DNA from: Hermatobates lingyangjiaoensis
Taxonomy: Eukaryota > Arthropoda > Insecta > Hemiptera > Hermatobatidae
Assembly (NCBI GenBank): GCA_026182355.1
Contig: JAPFBL010000604.1
Span: forward strand, 186,001 to 250,000
Reading direction: 5' to 3'
Length of the DNA: 64,000 bases
The number at the start of each line of letters is the position of its first letter. Position 1 is the stretch's first letter. This document shows, one piece after another, positions 24,273 to 33,825 of this stretch. The position numbers and the translations under genes were made by a program. Under the pieces are notes generated by a model. It ran no database searches, was not told the DNA's origin, and was given only the letters and a program-made list of their open reading frames with translations.

Positions 24273-25082
24273 AGAGGAAAAGAATCACAAAGTCTTCACA
24301 AAACAACGCGTTTCGAACACTTATAGTGTTCATCGTCAGGTTACATCTGCCTCAGTAAGGTGATGTTAACTAAACTAAACTAAGCTGAATTAGACAACAT
24401 CATCACTTACTGACAACATCAGTGTAATCTGACGATGCACAATTTTTTTCTTTTTTTTTTTTAAACATATTTATTTGAATACACAACTACGCATACGTTG
24501 CGTAACAAGCATATGTAGTGTGAGTAATACAAATAACTTTGACAAACATGAGCAAAGAATGGAACCCACTGGTTCAACTTTTCACTTTGTTTCCTGATTA
24601 TGGATCATCATGGCAGTAGATCCTTCGGTCATCTTCTCTTAAGTCGTCTTGGGGGATTCTGGGAAGGTGAGGAAGAAGCAAGGTTTTATACGAGTGGATT
24701 TGGGTGAGAGGAAAGTTTGATATGAAACGCCTTGGTATCAGACTTTTTTTTTTTTAATTTATATTTTACTCCAGCATGTTCCACTGTATATTAAATGCAT
24801 CATAGTCAAATTGTACACAATACTTCTTTAATTTACACTACAAAATACTTATTTTAACTTATTTTACATTGATTCAAAATTCTACGATATAATAATTTGT
24901 TTTTTTTATCTTATATATCTACACTGTACAAAAATGTCATACATTCTTTATAATATCGTTCTTTAATTAATGAGGAAGGCCTAACGGGCCACTCCTACGA
25001 TGCACACTAAGTGTTCGAAACGTGTTGTATGATTAAATAATTTTTAAAGTGAAGATTTAGAGTTTCTTTTCCTCTCTAATCA
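24273..25082. repeat. Fold-back repeat, family O, split by a LINE
   Basis: The left arm carries an intact motif on the minus strand (24302-24342): AAC, CTGACGA, T, GAACAC-loop-GTGTTC, GAA, ACGCGT, T, GTT. AAC and GTT pair as stem I. The right arm restarts with CTGACGATGCACA at about 24429, is interrupted by a LINE (24442-24996), and continues with the stem and GAAACGTGTT at about 25003-25026. A solo arm of the same family lies near 47.0 kb. Confidence 0.75.
24442..24996 (-). mobile_element. LINE insertion with apparent 3' transduction
   Basis: Oriented on the minus strand, with poly-T at the left (about 24443-24462). It is flanked by the 10-base direct repeat acgatgcaca (24432-24441 and 24997-25006). 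In the minus sense it starts with a 5'-truncated LINE tail (24996 to about 24757) ending in its own A-run (about 24745-24757). About 285 bases of unrelated sequence follow, then AATAAA and the final poly-A. An independent copy of the LINE tail at 1590-1715 confirms where the LINE normally ends, so the extra segment looks like downstream host sequence carried along. Confidence 0.65.
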
Positions 25083-25361
25083 TGAGTAAACAGCCTATAG
25101 TAACTGCTTGTATAGACCGTGAGTATGAAACATTTGTTACGCGGTTTAGAATCAATCACAAGTGAAAGATGCAGAGACTTCCACGAAACCATCTTGTCGT
25201 TTTAAGAAATGCAGGACGAGCACGACCAGCTCGTTATTAACCTCAGAATATTCAAAAACAACTTTTGCGAATCTATTTAACAACTAACTCTAGAATAAGT
25301 AACACGAATAAGAGAAAAAAAATACGAAAAAGCAGTACTCGAGTGACAAAATAGCTTATTA

Positions 25362-26385
25362 CCTCTAGACAATAATATTAAGAGGCTCATGTATGCATAC
25401 CAGTTCTGATCAAAAAGTAAGGAATCTTTTTGAATTTCGCGCGCTCCGAACACAATAATTTCAAAATTTTGTTTGTTGTTTTGGTACACTCGTCACGATC
25501 TTATGTTCACTTTTATGCCTATATAGCACGTATCGTTTTTGTCTCAGAGGCTAGACGAGGTTAACCTCTAGACAATAATATTAAGAGGCTCATTTATGCA
25601 TACCAGTTCTGATCGAAAAGTAAGGTGTCTTTTTGAATTTCTCGCCCTTAGAACACAATAATTTCAAAATTTCGTTTCTTGTTTTGGTACACTTGTCACG
25701 ATCATATGTTCTCTTTTATGCCTATATAGCATGTATCGTTTTCATCTCAGAGGCTAGACGACGTTAACCTCTAGACAATAATATTAAGAGGCTCATTTAT
25801 GGATACCATTTTTGATCAAAAAGTAAGGAATCTTTTTGAATTTCGCGCGTTCAGAACACAATAATTTCAAAATTTTGTTTGTTGTTTTGGTACACTCGTC
25901 ACGATCATATGTTCTCTTTTATGCCTATATAGCATGTATCGTTTTCAACTCAGACGCTAGACGAGGTTAACGAGATTAGACGAGTGTTTGCTTGCTCGGC
26001 GATTTTTTGTTGTTGAAAATAATAAAGCAGAGAGTTTGTATTAATTTTGTGTAAAAAACAGTATGAAGTGATCAAAAACTCTTGAAATGTTGACAGTGCG
26101 GTAACGTAACGTAAGGAATCAAACTGAGCAAAAAAAAAATGTCCATACTTGGTATAAGTTATTGTACAGGTAATTGTTTTTTGAACAGCAAAAAATAGCA
26201 GAGAACACAAGCATTAGAATAACTTTTATACATCTCACATAGAAACATCACATGCTATGTAGTCAAAACTGTGAACATATCATCATGACGAGTGCATCAA
26301 CACTACAACAACAAAATTTGAAATTAGTCATCATAACGCGCGAAATTCAAAAAGGTCCTTACTTTTTGATCGCACCTGTTATTTT
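25362..26385 (+). mobile_element. Mariner element, internally deleted, 5' end triplicated
   Basis: The terminal sequence gatcaaaaagtaaggaatct, ttttgaatttcgcgcg occurs three times at the left at a 203-bp period (cctctagacaata at 25362, 25565 and 25768). It appears once as the inverse near 26335-26376. The interior holds a short decayed transposase start at about 26046-26170 and then jumps to the 3' part. Confidence 0.8.
26046..26170 (+). pseudogene. Mariner transposase, N-terminal remnant
   Basis: In one frame the translation gives FCVKNSMK, a stop, SKTLEMLTVR, a stop, then a run ending KKNVHTWYKLLY. This matches the order of the N-terminal DNA-binding region of mariner transposases (cecropia-like group), where a TLEMLTVA-type helix precedes a WYK motif. 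The rest of the transposase, including the DD(D) catalytic domain, is absent. Two stops in this short piece and the internal deletion make it a dead fragment. The subgroup is my inference from recalled motif style. Confidence 0.7.
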
Positions 26386-26441
26386 TATAAAGAGTTTTAT
26401 TTCCGACTTTCTCTTAAACAATAATATTCTTTTATCTAGTG

Positions 26442-26935
26442 TAACGTCTTTTCCGAAAATAAGACATCGCTCAAAAATTAGCTGTACACTGATTTTGTGG
26501 ACTTTTTAGAAAATAAGCCCCCTCCCCAACAGAAAATAATGCCTAGTTAAAATAATGTGAAACATATAATTCGTTAAAGAATAATATTGAATTTAGTAGG
26601 TATCTCTAGTTGCCCTAATGTTTCAGAGAATTGTTTGAAACAAAATATTCTGAGAAATTCCTTGTTTACCTGTACAGTTCGTTTCATGCAATGCAGAGGC
26701 ACGTGTCAAAATTAATTGCTGGAATATATAAAGTAGAATTTACCTTAAAAGTATAATAGAAGGCAGCAGTTTATATATAGTGACGGTGCTGGTAAAACGT
26801 TTGTACATTTCAGTCTTTTAAGTCTAATGAACACCTATTAGTTATTATACTATAAGCTCTTCCCAAAAATAAGCCCTAGCACGTATTTTGGACCTAAAAA
26901 GTAAGACAGTGTCTTATTTTTGGAAAAAGACGGTA
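26442..26935. mobile_element. TA-flanked TIR element
   Basis: A 490-bp element (26444-26933) between TA dinucleotides. The left end acgtcttttccgaaaataag is inverted as cttatttttggaaaaagacg at the right. Subterminal aaaataagcccc and aaaaataagccc blocks face each other. No coding capacity. TA flanks suggest the Tc1/mariner group. Confidence 0.7.
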
Positions 26936-27039
26936 AGAAGATTTTATGCCTATTAGGTGATTTTGTGTTCGTTATTTTAGATTTTGTTGAATGTTACTGT
27001 AAAAAATATATTTGTTACTATAATGTAAGCTCACCTAAT

Positions 27040-27319
27040 ATTTCAATGTAGTATGGTAGATGGCCTAGTCAGAACTATATTGACTACGAAAAAGCGATAC
27101 TTGGAAGATCTGGAAAGATAATAAAGCAAGCAGCCTCGCCTAAGGTAAGCTACGACCAAGCCTGAAGTAATGTGGAAAACAGTTCCAGGCTAGGTCCTAG
27201 GTGAAAAAGGGGGTGTTTTAGTTGGTAGTCTGGTTTATCTGGGAGCCCACCACTATGTGCGTAAATGCATTTCACCTCCTTGCCAAAAAAAAAAAAAAAA
27301 AAAAAATTTCAATGTAGTA
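27040..27319 (+). mobile_element. Short polyA retroposon with 14-bp target-site duplication
   Basis: The body at 27054-27305 ends in ~22 A and is flanked by perfect direct repeats atttcaatgtagta (27040-27053 and 27306-27319). The 3' end (gtgcgtaaatgcatttcacc) also occurs at 2645-2692. It could be a SINE or a 5'-truncated LINE; I see no reading frame to decide. Confidence 0.8.
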
Positions 27320-27343
27320 CAGACTAGATACAAATATTAGGAA

Positions 27344-27550
27344 TTTATATTAGAAATAGGTAACACCGTCATACCTCGTAAGATGATCCCGAAGTTGGAG
27401 CCCTTTTTGACGTTGTCCATCTTCGATCCCAACAAACCTACTCCTACATGGAGTACATTTGTTGGGATCGACGATGGACAACGTCCAAAAGCGCTCCAAC
27501 TCCAGGATCATCTTACGAGGTATGACGGTTTTACCTATTTCTAATATAAA
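27344..27550. repeat. Fold-back repeat, family M
   Basis: A 207-bp inverted repeat with ends tttatattagaaatagg. The right arm holds GTTGG, CGACGA, T, GGAC-aac-GTCC, AAA, the palindrome AGCGCT, C, and CAAC, with GTTGG/CCAAC able to pair. The left arm has the diverged equivalent. The same arm follows a PLE coding fragment at 53.4 kb. The outer cgtcatacctcgta and actaacctcagtgg blocks are shared with family P. Confidence 0.8.
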
Positions 27551-27846
27551 TCATACTAACCTCAGTGGTATTAACAATATGCATGTATTAAACATTAGGA
27601 AGATTAATAAGAGAGACCTACAGGCGTTAGCTGGATGACGTGTGGACGAGGGCGCTGCACACGGTAGTAGGGATTCCGAACAGTCATCACCGGTCTTTTC
27701 CTCTCTTCCAATTTGGTTGGCCACCGCAGTGGCTCCTTCTCCAAAGTGTCAAGTCGGCACTTTCCCCCACACGGCATACACATCTCTTCTTCACTTTAAA
27801 CAATTTAACCCCAATATGAATAAACTACACATGTTTTCTCATAAAA

Positions 27847-28016
27847 AGATTTCACATAAACATATCAAATAACAATCAATGATCAAACCACAATATGAAA
27901 TGGAAAATTGTGGTTTGATCATTGATATATATAAGATATTACATATACACGTCAAATAACAATCAATGATCAAACCACAATATGAAATACGAAATTGTGG
28001 TTTGATCATTGATATA
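27847..28016. repeat. Family C, two hinge-deleted fold-backs in tandem
   Basis: Two short palindromes (27847-27930 and 27933-28016) contain only the outer part of the C arms (caatgatcaaaccacaat). The ribozyme-like motif is missing from both, removed by deletion around the hinge. They sit directly before a (TA)n tract. Confidence 0.75.
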
Positions 28017-28036
28017 TATATATATATATATATAAA

Positions 28037-28190
28037 TGGACTGTCGTCCCTCCGTCAATTCACTTCTCCTCCTGAGGACGACCGCCATTACGGTCGAAAT
28101 ATTGAAAAGGGAGTCTTTTGTTATGTTTCAGTCTATGTGTCACTGTTTATTTTAAGTGTTATCTGTCCTGCCGGATCGTTTTTCTTTTAT
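28037..28190 (+). repeat. Family D solo right arm
   Basis: Forward motif: CTGAGGA 28072-28078, C, GACCG-ccatta-CGGTC, GAA 28096-28098, ATAT, T. CTCC and TC before the core can pair with GGAG and GA after it. The 3' tail (ctgtcctgccggatcgtttt) matches the other D copies. Confidence 0.75.
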
Positions 28191-28214
28191 ATATATATAT
28201 ATATATAATATATA

Positions 28215-28398
28215 CAAGATATCACATATACACGTCAAATAACAATCAATGATCAAACCACAATATGAAATGGGGAAACAAAGACTAAGATCTTTCAACC
28301 GTAACAGTTGGGTTTTTGACTCTGACGAAGACCGCTTGTTACGGTTGAAAGATCTTAGTCTTGTTTTCTCATTTCTTATTGTGGTTTGATCATTGATA
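28215..28398. repeat. Fold-back repeat, family C, copy 3
   Basis: The right motif is intact: TGGG, GACT, CTGACGA, A, GACCG-loop-CGGTT, GAA, AGATCT, T, AGTC. The left arm lacks its CTGACGA part because the hinge lies inside it. Confidence 0.8.
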
Positions 28399-28415
28399 TA
28401 TATATAAATATATAT

Positions 28416-28650
28416 AGGTGTGTTCTCTAATCGGAGTTAAAAATCAAACTCTCGTTGCCAACGTTTCGGTTTTATTTAAAACCTTTTTCATAGGCATCTT
28501 CTCCATATACTCTTCTTATATCCTCATAAAAACCCATATTTCTTCTTATATAAACCCAAATGTTTGATTTTTTATCCTGGAAAATTGACCGAACCCCGAT
28601 TAGAGAACACACCTATTCTATCAAACGGTCGATATATTATTGAATCTGTT
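28416..28650. repeat. Fold-back repeat, family E, copy 1
   Basis: Ends aggtgtgttctctaatcgg pair with the right side near 28600-28612. The left arm, read on the minus strand, has GCC, a degenerate TATGAAAA core, A, GGTTTT-loop-AAAACC, GAA, ACGT, T, GGC. GCC and GGC pair as stem I. Confidence 0.65.
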
Positions 28651-28699
28651 ATATATAAATATATATATATAATATTAAAAATAAATATATTAAATCAAT

Positions 28700-29577
28700 T
28701 AATTAATTGAGAATATTAAATTAAGCACTGTTATTGTTCTCTTGTCCAGAAAGCAGTATGAATGACTTTAGATCAGTAATGTTATGACTCTTGCTACACA
28801 GAATGTCTGTTTTCTTTTCTGATTATCGAAATCTTTATTCTACATTCGCATTTTTTATTTTTATTATTTTACGATAATACATGATATTTACTATTATTTT
28901 TGATAGTTTACTGTTTCTACCACTTTACCTTTGATTGTTCAGAGGGTGTTTACATGATACATGCATAGACTTGTGACATTGTGAATACCTTTATATTAAA
29001 ATGAAAAAATAATATGGACTACTAAAGGTGTATAAAAATCATTTTTTAAGTTATTGAATTTTTTAAAAACCTTGCTATGAAGTTGGGCTCTTCTGAATTA
29101 AAAGCTTCAAAATTTATTTCTGTCTGATCGTGTTCCTGTAATACAAAAAAGTGGAATTAATCAGCGCTTGTGTCGATATTTGACATAAATAATATAAACT
29201 ATTACTAGATTCTATATATGAATATTTGATATGAACATCAGATAAAAAACTGTTCACATTTGAAGATAAACAGCAGCACATGTAGATTGATTATTGCAGG
29301 TCCAGATGATGTGGAAAGGTCAAATATATGACCTTCTATTCTGTGTTTCTTTTTTCTTTCATTACGTTTATTGTCCTTCCGTATTCCTATTCTTTGACAT
29401 CAAAAATTTATAACTAACATATATATCTAGTTGTTTAAACATTTTTGTTTAACAAATATTAACTGATTAAAAACAATTTTTTTTAAATGGGTGTTAATGT
29501 TTTGATGCGAGCATAAATAAAAAAACGAATTTCTCAAATATAATTAGTTATAACCAATTATATGTCATATATTTATC
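28700..29577. other. AT-rich sequence, nothing assigned
   Basis: No gene or element supported. Confidence 0.4.
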
Positions 29578-29964
29578 GAGCTAATTAGTAGGTTAGGTTA
29601 GGTTAGTTAGGTTAGGTTAGGTTAGGTTAGGTTAGGTTAGGTTAGGTTGCAGTGGCAGTCCCACAAGGGAACACACGTACACCAAGCATTGGCCCTTTGT
29701 GATACCATACAATGAAGATTGATTCTACATTAGGAGTCCTAAAATTTTGCCTAACTCAAATGTATTTAGAGTAGGGATCTTTAACGAGTAACTGACATCG
29801 TACAGGCTCGGGACCGACGGTTTAACGTCCCTTCTCCGAGGGACGACGTGCTCAGATTTATTCACCTCCCGCGTGAATAAATCGAGGGCCAGAACCCCGG
29901 TCCTATCAGTTCAGAGGTGAGCACGTAACCACTGAGCTAGCCTGACCCCCTGAGCTAATTAGTA
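29578..29964 (-). mobile_element. SINE1 copy with long (TTAGG)n tail and perfect 13-bp target duplication
   Basis: Flanked by gagctaattagta at 29578-29590 and 29952-29964. The tail (29591-29648) is about 11 units of TTAGG. The SINE body ends with its tRNA-like head at about 29890-29951, missing some bases of the B-box region. The flanking duplication shows the telomere-like repeat arrived with the SINE. Confidence 0.9.
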
Positions 29965-30780
29965 ACTAATTATAAAAAGTATTTATTACAAATTATTTTT
30001 AATAGCTACTTCTAAATTCAATGTGATAGTTAAATAATACTAAGGTTTCAATCATGATTTCATCTAATTAATTCGATCTATATTTTTATTAAACAGATAT
30101 TCATGAATATTCTTTTATTTTTTTGGATCGTCTTTTACAATATTTTTGATATTACTCTTCTGTCAGGTTAGAGAGAAGAGAGACAGACAGAGAGAGAGAG
30201 TTTGGATGGTTGGTTAGTGAAACAGAGTGAAAGAGTTGCAGTGTGAGGGAAGGGTGCGAAGAAATAGACAGAGAGATGGATGAACAAAGAGATATGGAGG
30301 AAGAGTGAGATAGTAAAAAAAAGAATAAGACGGCAACTACAAGAAAAAACTTTGGATTTCCTGTTTATAAAAAATGTAAAAGGAAAATAAATAAAAGAGC
30401 TAAAAACAAATCAAACATAATTTAAACTAGTTTCATTCATAACAAAAAAATCTCCTAATCTTTGAAATGTTTAAAAAAGAAAAAAATTTACAAAAACTTA
30501 AAAAAAATCATTGTTAAAAATACCGGTTACAAGAATTTGATGTCAGTTTGATTGTTTATTACTTTGAGTGGAGGTAAGACTTCGTTTTCCATAAAACGAC
30601 CGTAACCACAGAGGTCTTCTCCTCCGTCGGATTGAGTGGCAGAGTCTGAGTCATCCAACACGCTTGACGACTGAAATACACCACTGGTCATTAGACAGTA
30701 AATTTAGTCTTAATTACTGCTATCTTAATTAGTTTTATTCATGTTATTTAATTGTTTAGAAGTTAATTGTTCTAATAATG
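29965..30780. other. AT-rich sequence with a short GA-rich tract
   Basis: An AGAGAGAC-type tract lies near 30170-30205. Nothing else is recognised. Confidence 0.4.
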
Positions 30781-30790
30781 TTTTTTTTTG

Positions 30791-31001
30791 CTGAAGATGG
30801 TGACTTGTAAGCACCGAAATATGACGAATAATTTAGTGAGTAATAAGAAATATGGTGTGTTAATTCATGACATACGCAACCTAAATTTGAAAAAAATGTT
30901 TAGAAAATTAGAAAAATTTTCTACCAAACAAAATAATGCTAAATCGGACATATATTTTTTAAATGTATGTATTCAAGAAGGCCTGCTCCCAACGTTTACG
31001 A

Positions 31002-31003
<2 letters not shown>
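30791..31003 (+). pseudogene. Penelope-like element, N-terminal fragment preceded by hammerhead-like motif (family F)
   Basis: The fragment starts with a family F motif: CTGAAGA 30791-30797, T, GGTG-loop-CACC, GAA 30116-equivalent at 30816-30818, ATAT, then G, an exception to the usual C/T/A. An open frame continues through KKMFRKLEKFSTKQN, SDIYFLNVCIQEGLLP and TFTN. This order (basic helix, FL..C, then GLLP-x-x-TN) fits the start of PLE reverse transcriptase proteins. The frame then runs into (TA)n and any longer reading is repeat-encoded. Reverse transcriptase and GIY-YIG domains are absent, so it cannot be functional. The assignment rests on motif order and on the five related fragments nearby. 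Confidence 0.65.
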
Positions 31004-31061
<58 letters not shown>

Positions 31062-31217
31062 TAAAAGAAACAGTCCAGCGGACTTTTTTAAATAAAATAA
31101 ATTCAAAACGAAGGAAACACACAGAAAGACACAGACATAACTCACATCGATATCTCGACCATCGATATGAGTTATGTCTGTGTCTTTCTGTGTGTTTCCT
31201 TCGTTTTGATTTATTTA

Positions 31218-31262
<45 letters not shown>

Positions 31263-31266
31263 GCAA
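31003..31266. repeat. Fold-back repeat, family G, copy 1, in (TA)n
   Basis: TA tracts (31003-31057 and about 31218-31260) enclose arms of ~75 bases around 31146-31160. The arms include aaggaaacacacagaaagac. The motif is reduced to GAGATATCGATG on the minus strand. The long frames here on both strands are encoded by TA repeats and the palindrome. Confidence 0.75.
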
Positions 31267-31392
31267 CAAGATTTTACAGAAACACGTGAAATAATAATCA
31301 ATGATCAAACTATAATATGAAAAGGGAAAAAAAGGCTAAGATCTTTCAACCATAACAAGCGGTCTTCGTCAGAGTCAAAAACCAGTTGGGTT
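31266..31392 (-). repeat. Family C solo left arm, copy 4
   Basis: Complete left arm with the motif on the minus strand (TCGTCAG, GCGGTC, and CTTTCAACC all present). The opposite arm is missing and the sequence changes near 31392. Confidence 0.75.
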
Positions 31393-31422
31393 ACCATTTA
31401 TATGAAATTTTATATATATATA

Positions 31423-31725
31423 ACCTCAAATTACACAAAGCACGACACAGAAAAAATAATAAAAAGCACATTTACTGAATTCTCAATATTTCAAACTGTT
31501 GTTCGCCATGAAGAGTAGACTAGAAAAGAGGACAAAGCGCAAATCAGTGATTCTGATTTGACGTCCTTCGATGTGGTGAGATCTCTCTCACTTCGTCCTC
31601 CTTTTCTAGTCTACTCCTGATGACGAAATATTGAGATTCAGTAAGTGTGTTTTTTATTCTTTTTTCTAGTATCGTGCTTTGTGTAATTTAAAGTTTTATA
31701 GTCCATGTGAATCGTTTATTCAATT
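31423..31725. repeat. Fold-back repeat, family H, copy 1
   Basis: Outer arms pair (aaagcacgacacagaaaa with the right end near 31665-31690). The right motif reads CTC, CTGATGA, C, then GAA, ATAT, T, GAG with stem II deleted. CTC and GAG pair as stem I. The left motif keeps the stem (GAAC-loop-GTTT) but not the core. The interior holds another partial inverted repeat (tagtctactc). Confidence 0.7.
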
Positions 31726-31727
31726 TA

Positions 31728-31770
<43 letters not shown>

Positions 31771-31790
31771 ATATATAAACTCTTATTTTA
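31728..31790. repeat. (TA)n microsatellite
   Basis: Near-continuous TA run following the family H tail. Confidence 0.9.
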
Positions 31791-32049
31791 ATACATTTTC
31801 TTGCCTTTAATAATCTTTTATCCTTCATTTACTTTAATATTCTTAATCTATTTATTCTCTATTAGTCCAGTTATACCGTTGACCTTTCAACTCTTTTATT
31901 GTAACCGCTTGTTTCTTGTTCATTATTGACCTTTGACCTTTTCTTTATATTAACCTGTACTAATCCTTTTAATCTATTTATAGCAATGACTAAGCATGAG
32001 TCATCGATTTTAATTTAACATGTCTCTTGGCCAACTCCTTTTCTAGTTG

Positions 32050-32175
32050 AACCCTGTTAGCAGGAGGTTAGTTCGTAGGATCGAATCTCTCAGTCTTAAG
32101 ATCGTGAATGCCGAGACTGCGGTTAATTTTAATGATACCTATTTAAAAAAGGATCTGCTGCCTATTTATACCAAT
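32050..32175 (+). pseudogene. Penelope-like element, N-terminal fragment
   Basis: After an in-frame stop the frame reads SRRLVRRIESLSLKIVNAET, then AVNFNDTYLKKDLLPIYTN, and enters (TA)n at once. The region RRIESLSLKIVNAET closely resembles the minus-strand fragment at 56.8-57.0 kb (RRLESVSEKVVNAET). The LLPIYTN end matches the fragments at 31.0 and 54.4 kb. It is a short dead piece without the reverse transcriptase domain. Fold-back C copy 5 follows directly in the TA tract. Confidence 0.65.
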
Positions 32176-32187
32176 ATATATATATAT

Positions 32188-32428
32188 ACAATGATCAAAC
32201 CACAATAAGAAAATGGGAAAACAAGACTAAGATCTTTCAACCGTAACAAGCGGTCTTCGTCAGAGTCAAAAACCCAACTGATGGGTTTTTAGAAAAGGAA
32301 AAACCCAAAAGTTGGGCTTTTGACTCTGACGAAGACCGCTTGTTACGGTTGAAAGATCTTAGTCTTGTTTTCCCATTTTCTTATTGTGGTTTGATCATTG
32401 ATTGTTATTTCACATGTTAATGTGAAAT

Positions 32429-32431
<3 letters not shown>
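32188..32431. repeat. Fold-back repeat, family C, copy 5 (best preserved)
   Basis: Both arms are complete. In the right arm the order is TGGG (32313-32316), an internal loop, GACT (32322-32325), CTGACGA (32326-32332), A, GACCG-loop-CGGTT, GAA (32351-32353), AGATCT (32354-32359), T, AGTC (32361-32364), an internal loop, and CCCA (32372-32375). GACT/AGTC and TGGG/CCCA make a two-part stem I. TA tracts flank it on both sides. Confidence 0.85.

Positions 32432-32465
<34 letters not shown>
32432..32465. repeat. (TA)n microsatellite
   Basis: TA run directly joined to the right end of fold-back C copy 5. Confidence 0.9.
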
Positions 32466-32466
<1 letters not shown>

Positions 32467-33825
32467 GTACACATATATGAATTTGCAAGTTAATACGAAT
32501 ACACATTAGTAGGAATACTAAGTTAAGTTTCTAGACACAGGTTGAGGGTTTTGAACCAGTCTTTTATAGTGTCATATTAGATATTCTGAATGTCTAAAAT
32601 GTTAAATTTACACATTTCCTTTCAGTTTAATTATAAGTTACTTGCTTTTGCATCATTAAAACTAAGCTACTAGCCTATTTGTGACGTTAAAATTTTGGCT
32701 AATCAGAGAAAAATGTTTCACCATGTACCACAAAGTAACAGTGTATATATCAAATTTACAGTGAAAATTGTTAAATCATTTTAATTTAATAATAAGGTAT
32801 CAGAAAATGAACTGTTCGCAGAACTCGAGTCTAAATCTCTTGGGACATTTCTACAAATGCATGAAGCAACGCAGGTAAGTCATAGACACCAACTTTTATG
32901 AAAAAAACAACTTTATGATCAAAATAACATTAAAGTTACAATCTCATATCACTCGTTATTTTTTTTTTGTCTATTTGTAATATAAATTCCATGGAATATT
33001 GATTTTTGATCAAGTGGAGGGAAGTGTTTCCCTTGAATTGGGATTTGATTAAACTTAACATATATTACCTAACCAATATAATTTTAGCTGATATGATAAA
33101 ATCAATGCTAGTGGGTAGAATAAATGAACGATACCTGAGTTCGCATATTAAAAGCCGTGATAACTCACAAATACTGGGACTTGTTAACAAGTTTTCAAAA
33201 AGCTATACAAATATGCTTTTCTTTCTTGTACATCTGAAAAATACATTTTTGATATATATATTTATAATTTTAAATAAAACAACAACAGCAATTTAGCATA
33301 GGTATCATATACATATAATGTTACAGTTTTGACGACATCAAAGTTTGAAAAAAATGAGAAAATATCATTTCTAAAGTAATGTGATGGTTAAGTTTATTAA
33401 ACCTGAAAATCCCTTTTCTGTATTTTTAACCTGTTTAAACTATACATAATTATCAAATTCAAAAAACTAAAAAGTATATAAAAACATAATATAAATAATG
33501 TAATTTACACTATAATAATATATCAATTAAACATGCTATTTGAAAGTAACGTAGATTCTTACTTCTTTTTGAGTAAGAATAGCGATAGATATGTCATAAT
33601 TATATTAATAATAATGTTGAACTTTAAGCTTCCATATGTAACATGTTGAAACGGACATTGAATATAATGTAGGAAGCTGATAAATCAAATAAAAAAGCTC
33701 TGTTTAACCTGTAACCTTTTTTTTTTCTAGATGGGTGAAGGACTGAGACAAAGTCAGTCCTCCTGATGCTGATTCCTGAGGGGAAAATATTTCATTTATC
33801 ATTGATTCTATATTTGTAGCCTTAA
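32466..33825. other. AT-rich sequence, no supported gene
   Basis: A 96-codon frame at 33006-33296 is the only sizeable one. It has no motif that I recognise and lies in AT-rich DNA. A weak CTGATGC/GGGGAAAATATT sequence near 33760-33790 may be a decayed motif. Confidence 0.3.

Larger units (their letters stand above)
28012..28700. repeat. (TA)n tracts between fold-backs
   Basis: TA runs at about 28012-28034, 28188-28207, 28398-28415 and 28652-28672 separate D, C and E fold-backs. The same arrangement recurs at 31-32.5, 45.4-45.8 and 53.6-57.7 kb. Confidence 0.85.

Noticed and set aside
29591..29648. Interstitial telomere made of TTAGG repeats
   Set aside because: The tract is joined to a SINE1 body and both lie within one perfect 13-base target duplication, so it is a SINE tail.
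30973..31308. 111- and 168-codon ORFs with Ile-Tyr runs
   Set aside because: Apart from the PLE N-terminal part of the forward frame, they are encoded by (TA)n tracts and the family G palindrome.
33006..33296. 96-codon ORF as a host exon
   Set aside because: I recognise no motif, and similar chance frames occur throughout AT-rich DNA. A protein search or RNA-seq coverage would be needed.
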